NCBI GenBank assembly: GCA_045531455.1
Contig: JAZSEA010000070.1
Coordinates: forward strand, 1 to 32,222
Direction: 5' to 3'
Origin: CAG-390 sp045531455
GTDB lineage: Bacteria > Bacillota > Clostridia > Oscillospirales > CAG-272
DNA length: 32,222 nucleotides
A program made the translations under genes and the position numbers. The notes under the pieces were generated by a model. That model ran no database searches, was not told the origin of the DNA, and worked only from the letters and a program-made list of their open reading frames with translations. This document shows positions 15,825-22,603 of this stretch, in pieces (the stretch's first letter is position 1; each line of letters starts with the position of its first letter).

Positions 15825-16262
15825 CTACGAAACCTTTCCGAGGTCAGCCTCGCGGCGCTTTTGCTCGGCGGCCGCAATTGTAGCAAGTCCAAATTCTTTT
15901 ACTTCTGGATATTTTGCCAAAAACCAATTTTTTACAATAGGGTATCTTCTCGATTTACTTTGGCATTTGGAAGTGTGAATTATATCATCAAACTCTGCGA
16001 CCGCCTCTCGCTCTTCTTCTGGGGTAGAGTGGAGAATGATATAATCTCTCATATATTCGTATGTGAGCCCGGGATAGGTTTCTTTGTTGGGGTTCTTCTT
16101 TATTTTTCGCGCTTTAATAGTAAATTTGGGATGGTCTCGGCGCACATTCTGAAGTATTTCGTATTCATCTGATAAAGGATTTTGGCATGCTTTTTCAAAC
16201 GCACTATTAATTTCGATAATCTTTTCGATTTGAAAAACTTTTATTACACTCTTGCTATTCAT
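15825..16262 (-). CDS. Small element protein, paralogue of the 119-aa protein upstream
   Basis: A 145-aa basic protein. It shares an ordered set of segments with its upstream neighbour: SFEKA near the N-terminus, Y..L...R...P.(Y/F).(I/V)KA, (G)LTYEYMRDYI..H, EFDD, then YPIVKNWFLAKYPEVKEF. Proteins of this kind are, from memory, common next to tyrosine integrases in Clostridia elements, without known function. AAAGGATGA precedes the ATG at 16262. It lies 19 nt downstream of the 119-aa gene and 1 nt before the putative winged-helix gene, forming one operon. Confidence 0.65.
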   Translation of the reverse strand: MNSKSVIKVFQIEKIIEINSAFEKACQNPLSDEYEILQNVRRDHPKFTIKARKIKKNPNKETYPGLTYEYMRDYIILHSTPEEEREAVAEFDDIIHTSKCQSKSRRYPIVKNWFLAKYPEVKEFGLATIAAAEQKRREADLGKVS

Positions 16263-16281
16263 TGTTCATTCATCCTTTCTA

Positions 16282-16641
16282 TTATGCTGCAAGAACCCAC
16301 TGGGATCTCTTCTTGAATTCTTTGAAGATGGGGTAGGTGGTAACAAACCAATCTTTGATTTCACCATAGGTAAGGTTATTCTCGCGAAGTTTATTGAACT
16401 CTTCGAGGTGATCGTCTGCATGGTCATGCTTGTTGATGTACTCAATCATAAAGTCATAATCCATACCCTTAAAGCTGTTGTTGGACTTGTTTGCTTTGAT
16501 AACCAATCTGTAAGTGGGGAACTCTTTTCTTGCATCGCAGAGTTCGATGTAGGCATCAGAGCCATATACACTTGCTTTCTTTTCGAAGGACTTGGTGATC
16601 TCGATGGTGGACTTCTTGTAGTTAATGGTGATGTTAGACAT
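16282..16641 (-). CDS. Small element protein, first gene of the integrase-proximal operon
   Basis: A 119-aa protein beginning with ITINYKKSTIEITKSFEKKA and ending with YGEIKDWFVTTYPIFKEFKK. It is clearly related to the 145-aa downstream protein in order and content of motifs. No enzyme motif is visible. It has its own promoter (extended -10 at 16714-16722 on the minus strand), so the operon can be transcribed independently of the integrase gene. A role in excision or in regulation is a guess from position only. Confidence 0.65.
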   Translation of the reverse strand: MSNITINYKKSTIEITKSFEKKASVYGSDAYIELCDARKEFPTYRLVIKANKSNNSFKGMDYDFMIEYINKHDHADDHLEEFNKLRENNLTYGEIKDWFVTTYPIFKEFKKRSQWVLAA

Positions 16642-16683
16642 GGTAGTAAACCTTTCTGAGCTTTATATTTTTTATTTTGTTTT

Positions 16684-16722
16684 GGTTGATCGCTCTCTCA
16701 ACCTTGTGACATTATTATATCA
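16684..16722 (-). promoter_or_regulatory. Promoter and leader palindrome of the small-protein operon
   Basis: On the minus strand TGATATAAT (16714-16722) is an extended -10; no good -35 is visible. Just downstream lies GGTTGA-N8-TCAACC (16684-16703), an inverted repeat positioned at or after the transcription start, a plausible operator or leader hairpin. Confidence 0.5.
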
Positions 16723-16780
16723 TATCGAAGAAGAAAACCAGTCATTATAATGGTAAATTTGATGGTTTTTTCAAAAAAAT

Positions 16781-16812
16781 TAGCGGCTTTATCAAGAAAA
16801 ATAAAGCCGCTA
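16781..16812 (-). terminator. Terminator of the integrase gene
   Basis: TAGCGGCTTTAT (16781-16792) pairs perfectly with ATAAAGCCGCTA (16801-16812) around an 8-nt loop, 5 nt after the integrase stop. It is followed on the minus strand by ATTTTTTT. Confidence 0.88.
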
Positions 16813-16816
16813 AAAA

Positions 16817-17752
16817 TCATCTCATTTTGATTTTTGTTTGCACCGTAAACTTGTCTATAAGATTTATGCTTTCCACCTCTTTGGAGACATCACTGACGAG
16901 AAGATTGATGTAATTTTGTGTAATTTGCAGACTGCTGTGACCGAGAATTTTTGAGAGGGTGACAACATTTCCACCGTTCAAAATCCACTGTTTTGCAAAG
17001 GTGTGTCTATACCTATGGATGCCAGTAGTATCCACTCCGCGCCGTTTATTGTACTCATAAAGCATGTGATACGATGTGCTCTTGGTTAATTGCTTGCCGA
17101 AAACATTACAGAATAAATAGTCCTCATTGGATTGGTGTTGTCTGTATTTCAAAAACTCTTGAAGAATGCCGCGCATGGTTCTGTTGAAAGGTACAATGAG
17201 AGCTTTTCTGTTCTTGGTTACAGAAACATATACCACATTATTATCAAAGTCAAGATCTTTAATCTTAATATTCATCATGCTGCGTTGCCGCACAGCGGTA
17301 GAGAATAGGAAGTTTGTTATTACCCAACATTGATACTCTGTAAAACTGCATTTTCTGATATTTGGCTTTTTTAGGAGCGCAACCAACTCAGCATCTGTGT
17401 AGGTTTCAACTCCACTTCTGTCAACCTTAATTGCTCTCATAGGGAAGTGCGCCACATACCCCTCGCGCATCAGAAAATGCATTGTAGTAATAAAGTCGCG
17501 CAAATAGGAATTAATGCTGACATCATTATGTAAAGTATCTCTGAGAAATACTACATACTCTTGGTATAGTTTCTCATCCATATCCTTTACATACATATTC
17601 ATATCGAAAAATTTGTTGAATTGTACATAGCTCTGTTTGTAGTGATTAATAGTTCCTTCTCTCAAATTTCGAGCGCGACAATTGTCAAGATACTTATTGC
17701 AACCCTCTTCAAATGTCAAATAATTGCTCTCCACAATCTTCAGTTTTTTCAT
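16817..17752 (-). CDS. Tyrosine recombinase (integrase) of the element
   Basis: A 311-aa protein with an N-terminal SAM-like core-binding domain (about residues 12-105) and a C-terminal catalytic domain. The catalytic residues seen are Arg155 (TAVRQRSMM), Lys180 (VTKNRK), His246 and Arg249 (HRYRHTFA), His272 (LGHSS) and the nucleophile Tyr281 (NYINL). It therefore appears intact. The start at 17752 has AGGAG at 8 nt; the in-frame extension to 17842 crosses a terminator-like hairpin and was rejected. It lies 174 nt from the right attachment site, as expected for the enzyme that recognises the 3' end of the GGGtGRT gene, a protein-coding rather than tRNA target. Confidence 0.93.
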   Translation of the reverse strand: MKKLKIVESNYLTFEEGCNKYLDNCRARNLREGTINHYKQSYVQFNKFFDMNMYVKDMDEKLYQEYVVFLRDTLHNDVSINSYLRDFITTMHFLMREGYVAHFPMRAIKVDRSGVETYTDAELVALLKKPNIRKCSFTEYQCWVITNFLFSTAVRQRSMMNIKIKDLDFDNNVVYVSVTKNRKALIVPFNRTMRGILQEFLKYRQHQSNEDYLFCNVFGKQLTKSTSYHMLYEYNKRRGVDTTGIHRYRHTFAKQWILNGGNVVTLSKILGHSSLQITQNYINLLVSDVSKEVESINLIDKFTVQTKIKMR

Positions 17753-17764
17753 CTTTTTTCTCCT

Positions 17765-17816
17765 AAAAACAGTTAGACACATCATTAAGGAAAACCCTAA
17801 AATGATGTGTCTAACT
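17765..17816 (-). terminator. Hairpin with T-run directly upstream of the integrase ribosome-binding site
   Basis: Perfect 16-bp arms AGTTAGACACATCATT (17771-17786) and AATGATGTGTCTAACT (17801-17816) enclose a 14-nt loop. On the minus strand the stem is followed by GTTTTTAGGAG, a T-run running straight into the integrase ribosome-binding site. The plus strand side also has a T-run. It would stop transcripts coming from the GGGtGRT operon before the integrase. Confidence 0.7.
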
Positions 17817-17923
17817 ATATTTTTAGTTAAAAGATGTTTCAAAGATGCATTTTTCTTGCTTCCGACTTGATAAAAAGTTGTTGAAACTTGTTATTTTGTC
17901 AGTAAAATCAAGGAAAAACGTTA

Positions 17924-18021
17924 TCTTATTTCATAGCCTCTTCGATAGCAACTGCAACTGCTACAGTCATACCAACCATGGGGTTGTTACCTGCGCCGAT
18001 GAGACCCATCATTTCGACGTG
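17924..18021 (-). repeat. Right attachment site (attR) forming the current end of the GGGtGRT gene
   Basis: This is the right copy of the 98-bp repeat. The core, identical with the left copy, is 17975-18021, at the 5' (gene-internal) side. The outer 51 bp carry all seven synonymous differences and so were most likely brought in by the element. Just beyond the gene stop (17926-17928) the sequence turns into AT-rich element DNA leading to the integrase gene. Confidence 0.82.
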
Positions 18022-18924
18022 TGCGGGAACCGAGGAGGAGCCTGCGAACTGTGCGTCGGAGTGCATACGGCCCATGGTGTCGGTCATACCGTAGGATGCG
18101 GGACCTGCTGCCATGTTATCGGGATGGAGGGTTCTGCCTGTTCCGCCGCCCGAAGCAACAGAGAAGTAGTTTACGCCGTTCTCGTTGCACCACTTTTTAT
18201 AAGTGCCTGCAACGGGATGCTGGAAGCGAGTGGGGTTGGTGGAGTTACCGGTGATCGAAACGCCGACGTTCTCGAGCTTCATGATAGCAACGCCCTCGGG
18301 AACGCTGTCGGAGCCGTAGCAACGTACGTTTGCACGTGCGCCCTTCGAGAAGGGGATCTCCTTGACGACCTTTACGGTCTCGGTGTAGGGATCGAACTCG
18401 GTCTGGCAGTAAGTAAAGCCGTTGATACGGGAGATGATGTATGCAGCGTCCTTGCCGAGACCGTTGAGGATAACGCGGAGGGGCTTGGTTCTTACCTTGT
18501 TGGCGTTGAGAGCGATCTTGATCGCGCCCTCTGCTGCTGCGAAGGACTCGTGACCTGCGAGGAAGCAGAAGCACTCGGTCTCATCGGAAAGAAGCATCTT
18601 GCCGAGGTTACCGTGGCCGAGACCAACCTTGCGGTTTTCAGCAACCGAGCCGGGGATACAGAAGGACTGAAGTCCGATACCGATATCTGCTGCTGCGTCA
18701 GCTGCCTTCTTATCGCCCTTCTTGATAGCGATAGCCGCGCCGACTACGTATGCCCACTTTGCGTTCTCAAAGCAGATGGGCTGGGTTTCCTGAACGATGG
18801 TGTAGGGGTCGATACCCTTAGAGTCGCAGATCTCCTTGCATTCGTCGATGGAGGAGATGCCGTATTCTTTCAAGCAAGCGAGAATTTTCGCTTCGCGTCT
18901 TTCATAACCTTCAAACTTAGCCAT
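17926..18924 (-). CDS. GGGtGRT family protein
   Basis: A 332-aa protein named after its own motif, present as ASGGGTGRTLHPD at about residue 257. The family is conserved in anaerobic Firmicutes and usually sits next to a NifU-like scaffold gene, as here (21-nt gap); its biochemical role is not established to my knowledge. The C-terminus (MMGLIGAGNNPMVGMTVAVA) is encoded by the attachment site, and its last 17 codons are apparently element-derived but synonymous, so the protein is intact. AGGAGGAG precedes the ATG. Pairing with an iron-sulfur scaffold suggests an iron-sulfur or redox enzyme function; this is inference. Confidence 0.9.
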   Translation of the reverse strand: MAKFEGYERREAKILACLKEYGISSIDECKEICDSKGIDPYTIVQETQPICFENAKWAYVVGAAIAIKKGDKKAADAAADIGIGLQSFCIPGSVAENRKVGLGHGNLGKMLLSDETECFCFLAGHESFAAAEGAIKIALNANKVRTKPLRVILNGLGKDAAYIISRINGFTYCQTEFDPYTETVKVVKEIPFSKGARANVRCYGSDSVPEGVAIMKLENVGVSITGNSTNPTRFQHPVAGTYKKWCNENGVNYFSVASGGGTGRTLHPDNMAAGPASYGMTDTMGRMHSDAQFAGSSSVPAHVEMMGLIGAGNNPMVGMTVAVAVAIEEAMK

Positions 18925-18945
18925 TTTAATTTTCTCCTCCTTGTA

Positions 18946-19671
18946 TTATTCCTTGCGGGGGTCGATGTACTTGACCACGCCGTCTTCGGGCTTAAAGCGT
19001 CCGTAGGTACCCTTGGACTGCTCGTAAGCTTCGTTGGGCTCCATGCCCTTCTTGATGAAGTCAGTCATCTTGCCGAGGGATACGAACTCATATCCGCAAA
19101 CCTCATTGTTCTCGTCGAGTGCCATTCTGGTGCAATAGCCCTCGGTCATCTCGAGGTAACGAACGCCCTTTTCCTTGGTGCCGTACATAGTACCGACCAT
19201 GGAGCGTGCGCCCTTACCGAGGTCTTCCATACCTGCGCCGATAACGAGACCGCCCTCGGAGAAAGCGGACTGGCTGCGGCCGTAAACGATCTGGAGGAAG
19301 AGCTCTCTCATTGCGGTGTTGATAGCGTCGCAAACGAGGTCGGTGTTAAGAGCCTCGAGGAGAGTCTTGCCGGGGAGGATCTCAGCTGCCATTGCAGCGG
19401 AGTGTGTCATACCGGAGCATCCGATGGTCTCTACGAGAGCCTCTTCGATGATACCGTTCTTGACGTTGAGGGAGAGCTTACAAGCTCCCTGCTGGGGTGC
19501 ACACCATCCCACACCGTGGGTGTATGCGGAAATATCGGTGATCTGCTTTGCCTGGATCCATTTGCCCTCTTCGGGAATGGGTGCGGGTCCGTGATCGCAG
19601 CCCTTCTTAACAACGCACATCTGCGCTACTTCGTGGCTCTGTGCGTAAGGGCATTCACTTACGTTGCTCAT
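18946..19671 (-). CDS. NifU-like iron-sulfur cluster assembly scaffold protein
   Basis: A 241-aa protein with the IscU/NifU N-terminal-like fold. It has GWCAPQQGACKLSLNVKNGIIEE-type strands, VETIGCSGMTHSAAMAAEILPGKTLLEAL with a conserved Cys near a substrate-type helix, and N-terminal cysteines (ECPYAQ, CVVKKGCDHGP). IscU-type proteins assemble and hand over Fe-S clusters. This longer family is the usual partner of the GGGtGRT protein immediately downstream, so it likely serves that protein in particular rather than general Fe-S assembly. AAAGGAG precedes the start codon. Confidence 0.85.
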   Translation of the reverse strand: MSNVSECPYAQSHEVAQMCVVKKGCDHGPAPIPEEGKWIQAKQITDISAYTHGVGWCAPQQGACKLSLNVKNGIIEEALVETIGCSGMTHSAAMAAEILPGKTLLEALNTDLVCDAINTAMRELFLQIVYGRSQSAFSEGGLVIGAGMEDLGKGARSMVGTMYGTKEKGVRYLEMTEGYCTRMALDENNEVCGYEFVSLGKMTDFIKKGMEPNEAYEQSKGTYGRFKPEDGVVKYIDPRKE

Positions 19672-19706
19672 TGGTTTTATCTCCTTTGATTTTAATTTTT
19701 TCAGAA

Positions 19707-20333
19707 TTACTTTGCGGCTTCGATCAGAGGCTTTACGGCTTCAGCATAATGCTTGCCGATGAAGGCTCTGCCGTTGTCGTTCGGATGAACTCCGTCCGCG
19801 GAATAGAACTTGGGCTCGGGCTGAGTCTTGAGCGCTTCCTCAAAGAGGAGGTCAAGGGGAATATAAACGTCTGCAAATTCGTCGGCAAGCTTGCGGACGA
19901 TAGCAATAACGCGGTCAACCTCGCCTCGCCAGGATTCCTTGTCCTCGGAGTCAAGCAGGAAGGGGCAGAGAATTACGATCTTCGCATTTGTCTGCTTCTT
20001 CAGCCGCTCGAGGATGGCGCGGTAGTTGGTTTCGATCTGCGCGTCGGTAGTCTCAACTCTGCCTGCGCCGTGTCTGTGCCAGACGTCATTGATTCCGATG
20101 AGGATCGAGATGATGTCGGGCTCGAACGCGATGCCGTCGGCATAGAGTCTGTCGAAGAGCTGATCGGTGCGGTTTCCGCTGATTCCGAAGTTGATGAATT
20201 CGAAATCGGTATCGGGAAAGTCCGCGCGGATATATTCTGCGGCGAATTTGGGATAACCCGCGCCGAGCTCGTGATAATTTCTCTTATCTCTGCCGGCGTC
20301 GGTTATGCTGTCGCCCTGAAACAGGATCTTCAT
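19707..20333 (-). CDS. SGNH/GDSL hydrolase (esterase/lipase-like)
   Basis: A 208-aa protein with the SGNH blocks in order: FQGDSITDAG (block I, nucleophile Ser at about residue 8), FGISGNRTD (block II/Gly), IGINDVWHR (block III, Asn) and YSADGVHPNDNGRAF (block V, Asp and His). It has no signal peptide, so it should be cytoplasmic. Enzymes of this type remove acetyl or other acyl groups from sugars or lipids; the substrate is unknown. It begins 6 nt after the PduL-like gene with only a weak ribosome-binding site, suggesting translational coupling. Confidence 0.88.
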   Translation of the reverse strand: MKILFQGDSITDAGRDKRNYHELGAGYPKFAAEYIRADFPDTDFEFINFGISGNRTDQLFDRLYADGIAFEPDIISILIGINDVWHRHGAGRVETTDAQIETNYRAILERLKKQTNAKIVILCPFLLDSEDKESWRGEVDRVIAIVRKLADEFADVYIPLDLLFEEALKTQPEPKFYSADGVHPNDNGRAFIGKHYAEAVKPLIEAAK

Positions 20334-20339
20334 ATCCGA

Positions 20340-20912
20340 TTATTTTACGATCTCGCCGTAAACCTGACCGAAAGCGGCTGCGGCGTTGCACTCATCGGTG
20401 TCGATGTGCATTGCGAGGGCAAAGTTCGGGTTTACACGTACGACAACGTCCTCGAAGATAACGGGACGGCCGGTGTTGATTCTGACCGAAACGATCTCCT
20501 TATCGGAAACGCCGAGGTTTTCAGCGTCTGCGGGAGTCATATGAATATGTCTCTTAGCTACGATTGCGCCGTCAGCGATCTCGATCTCGCCTGCGGGACC
20601 TACGAGCTTGAGGCCGGGAGTGCCTGCGGTGTCGCCGCTCTCGCGGATGGGAGGAACGATGCCGAGGGTACGTGCATCGGTGAAGGAAAGCTCAACCTGA
20701 TTTGCGGGACGGACGGGGCCGAGTACGCTCATAGCGAGGCTGCCCTTGGGGCCGACAACGGTAAGCTTTTCGTTTGCGCAAGCAAACTGACCGGGCTGGC
20801 TGAGCATCTTCTTGACGATGAGCTCTGCGCCCTTGCCGTAAAGGATCTCTACTGCCTCTGCGGTAAGATGGCAGTGACGAGCTGAGGTTTCAACGATAAA
20901 GGTCTTGTCCAT
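20340..20912 (-). CDS. PduL-like phosphate acyltransferase (phosphotransacylase)
   Basis: A 190-aa protein with two related halves typical of PduL. ETSARHCHLT near residue 8-17 and AKRHIHMTPADAENLGV near residue 118-134 carry the His-x-His metal-ligand motifs (S/K-RH-x-H), and EVELSF/VRVNPNFALAMHIDTDEC are other family blocks. PduL converts acyl-CoA and phosphate to acyl phosphate and CoA, yielding ATP with an acetate or propionate kinase. No microcompartment shell genes or N-terminal encapsulation peptide are seen, so this is probably a free-standing fermentation enzyme. AGGAG precedes the start. It is the first gene of the operon ending in the GGGtGRT gene. Confidence 0.87.
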   Translation of the reverse strand: MDKTFIVETSARHCHLTAEAVEILYGKGAELIVKKMLSQPGQFACANEKLTVVGPKGSLAMSVLGPVRPANQVELSFTDARTLGIVPPIRESGDTAGTPGLKLVGPAGEIEIADGAIVAKRHIHMTPADAENLGVSDKEIVSVRINTGRPVIFEDVVVRVNPNFALAMHIDTDECNAAAAFGQVYGEIVK

Positions 20913-20962
20913 TTTATGTATCTCCTATAAAAAATATTTCACTTGTAAAGTCATACCAATTT

Positions 20963-20991
20963 ATTATATCACAAATTTTGTCGATTGTAAA
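20963..20991 (-). promoter_or_regulatory. Promoter of the pduL-like/SGNH/NifU-like/GGGtGRT operon
   Basis: On the minus strand TTTACA (20986-20991) and TATAAT (20963-20968) are 17 bp apart, and TGA precedes the -10 (extended -10). It is 51 bp upstream of the PduL-like start codon. Confidence 0.7.
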
Positions 20992-21041
20992 TCCCTTTTG
21001 CGATTTTTCCTGCCCACAAATGAATTAATTATGCAAGCGTA

Positions 21042-21070
21042 TTGACTTTTACCGTTATTTGTGCTAAAAT
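21042..21070 (+). promoter_or_regulatory. Promoter of the tandem solute-binding protein genes
   Basis: TTGACT (21042-21047) and TAAAAT (21065-21070) are separated by 17 bp, 40 bp before the first start codon. It is arranged divergently from the promoter at 20963-20991. Confidence 0.7.
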
Positions 21071-21109
21071 AAATACATAAATAATTATAAACCAATAAAG
21101 GAGTTTACA

Positions 21110-22591
21110 ATGAAAAACATTATGATCCGCATACTCTGCGTGATGCTTCTCGGATCGATGCTTCTCGGCGCGGTTGCCTGCGCACAGACGCCTCCCGAGA
21201 ATACTCCCGACACGAGCGATCCCGCCGCAACCGTCGGAAGCGAAGGTCCCGCGGCTACCGAGGAGGAGACCGAGGTCAATGCAATGTCGGTTCTCGGCCC
21301 CCGCGATTTTGCAGGCGAGACTCTGACCTTCTATGCCCGTAAGTACAACGGCGCTTGGTCGAGCGACCTTATCGCAGAGGAGGACGGAACCATCCTCAAC
21401 AATGCGATCTTCAAGAGAAACGCAAAGCTCAGCGAGCAGTATCTGATCAATTTCGCGCAGATCGAGAGCGGCAAGCGCGATTGCGCGGACGATGCCGTCA
21501 ACCTTATCAGTGCCGGTGACTCCGAGTTCCAGGCTATGTATATGGGTCTTTCGGATGCCGCAAAGATGGCGCAGAAGGGTTATCTTCTCGATATGACCGA
21601 GCTTGATAACATCAACCTCGAGGGCAAGTGGTGGACTCAGTCCTCCAACAAGGCTTGGTCGATCGGAAACGCGCAGTACTTTGCTACAGGTGCGATCACG
21701 GTCATTGACGACCAGGCTATCCGTACCATGTTCTTCAACAAGGACATCATTGATCAGTACAATCTCAAGACCATCTACGACCTCGTTGACGATAACGAAT
21801 GGACCTACGACAAGTTCTTCGAGTACGTCGAGATTGCCAAGAGCGATAACGGCGACGGTGTGGTCACCAAGGATGATATCTTCGGCGCAAGCGCGCAGAC
21901 TACCTTCGGCTTTATGATGACTATGGGTGCCGGTGAGATGCTCGTTACCAAGGATGCAGACGACTATCCCATTATTGCCGCAAACAACGGCTCGGACAGA
22001 TTCATAAACGTAGTATCCTATCTCACCGAAAAGACCTCGGATAACGACGGTATTTTCCTTGGCGACGACGAGGAGATCAGAGAGATATTCGGCAACGGCA
22101 GATCCCTCTTCTATGCAGAGGTTCTTATGCACGCGCAGACGATGCGTACCGGCTTTGAGCTCAATTTCGGTATTATTCCGATGCCCAAGTATAACTCCGA
22201 GCAGGAGAATTACCATCAGTATTCCACCGGCAGAAATACTACTGTAGTCTGCTTCCCGCACACCGCCAAGGGCGATGATCTTGATATGGCTTCCTTCGTT
22301 GTAGAGGCTATGGCGATCGAGTCTGTAAATACCCTGACTCCCGCGTACTACGAGGTATGTCTTAAGGGCAGATACGTTGAGGACCTTGAATCCGCGACTA
22401 TGCTCGATATTATTACCACAAGCGTTTCAACCGACCTTGCCGAGATCTTTGCCTGGGGAAGCTTCCATTCCACCATCCAGAACGCGATCTCGAACGGTAC
22501 ACCCATTTCGAGCATCCTGAGAAAGAGCTCGAGTGCTGCCGAGAAGGTCATGAAGGTCGCTATTGAAGATTTCAAGGGACTTAAAGGATAA
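21110..22591 (+). CDS. ABC transporter solute-binding lipoprotein, copy 1
   Basis: A 493-aa lipoprotein: signal peptide with lipobox LLGAVAC (Cys24), an acidic Pro/Thr/Glu linker to about residue 55, then a type-1 extracellular solute-binding fold (FYARKYNGAWSSDL, YFATGAITVIDDQAIRTMFF, FGIIPMPKYNSEQENYHQYS). The PMPK segment and the architecture are common in clostridial family 1 (carbohydrate-type) binding proteins. It is closely similar in sequence and identical in length to the next gene, so the pair arose by tandem duplication. No permease or ATPase gene lies nearby, so the transporter partner is encoded elsewhere. AAAGGAG precedes the start. Confidence 0.85.
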   Translation: MKNIMIRILCVMLLGSMLLGAVACAQTPPENTPDTSDPAATVGSEGPAATEEETEVNAMSVLGPRDFAGETLTFYARKYNGAWSSDLIAEEDGTILNNAIFKRNAKLSEQYLINFAQIESGKRDCADDAVNLISAGDSEFQAMYMGLSDAAKMAQKGYLLDMTELDNINLEGKWWTQSSNKAWSIGNAQYFATGAITVIDDQAIRTMFFNKDIIDQYNLKTIYDLVDDNEWTYDKFFEYVEIAKSDNGDGVVTKDDIFGASAQTTFGFMMTMGAGEMLVTKDADDYPIIAANNGSDRFINVVSYLTEKTSDNDGIFLGDDEEIREIFGNGRSLFYAEVLMHAQTMRTGFELNFGIIPMPKYNSEQENYHQYSTGRNTTVVCFPHTAKGDDLDMASFVVEAMAIESVNTLTPAYYEVCLKGRYVEDLESATMLDIITTSVSTDLAEIFAWGSFHSTIQNAISNGTPISSILRKSSSAAEKVMKVAIEDFKGLKG

Positions 22592-22603
22592 GGAGAAATA
22601 AAA

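Larger units (their letters stand above)
8140..18021. mobile_element. Integrative element inserted in the 3' end of the GGGtGRT gene
   Basis: The unit is bounded by a 98-bp direct repeat (8140-8237 and 17924-18021) made from the 3' end of the GGGtGRT gene. The tyrosine integrase gene is the first element gene inside the right boundary, the usual arrangement for integrase-driven insertion. The interior is visibly AT-rich compared with both flanks and carries an XRE repressor, a small serine recombinase, small unknown proteins and a putative defence cassette. No relaxase, coupling ATPase, type IV secretion, capsid or terminase gene is seen. The element is therefore not self-transmissible by any gene I can recognise; it would need a helper or would be a satellite-like or decayed element. 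Confidence 0.88.

Noticed and set aside
8140..18021. Interpretation of the element as a conjugative transposon or prophage
   Set aside because: No relaxase, coupling protein, secretion, capsid, portal or terminase gene is present in the 9.9 kb.
17845..19689. 614-codon plus-strand open frame opposite the GGGtGRT and NifU-like genes
   Set aside because: It is an antisense shadow: the real genes on the minus strand have strong family matches and ribosome-binding sites, and this frame crosses their boundary and the attachment site.
19641..20885. 414-codon plus-strand open frame
   Set aside because: Antisense to the SGNH and PduL-like genes, which have clear motifs on the other strand.
21029..22261. 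410-codon minus-strand open frame
   Set aside because: Antisense to the first solute-binding protein gene; no motif or ribosome-binding site.
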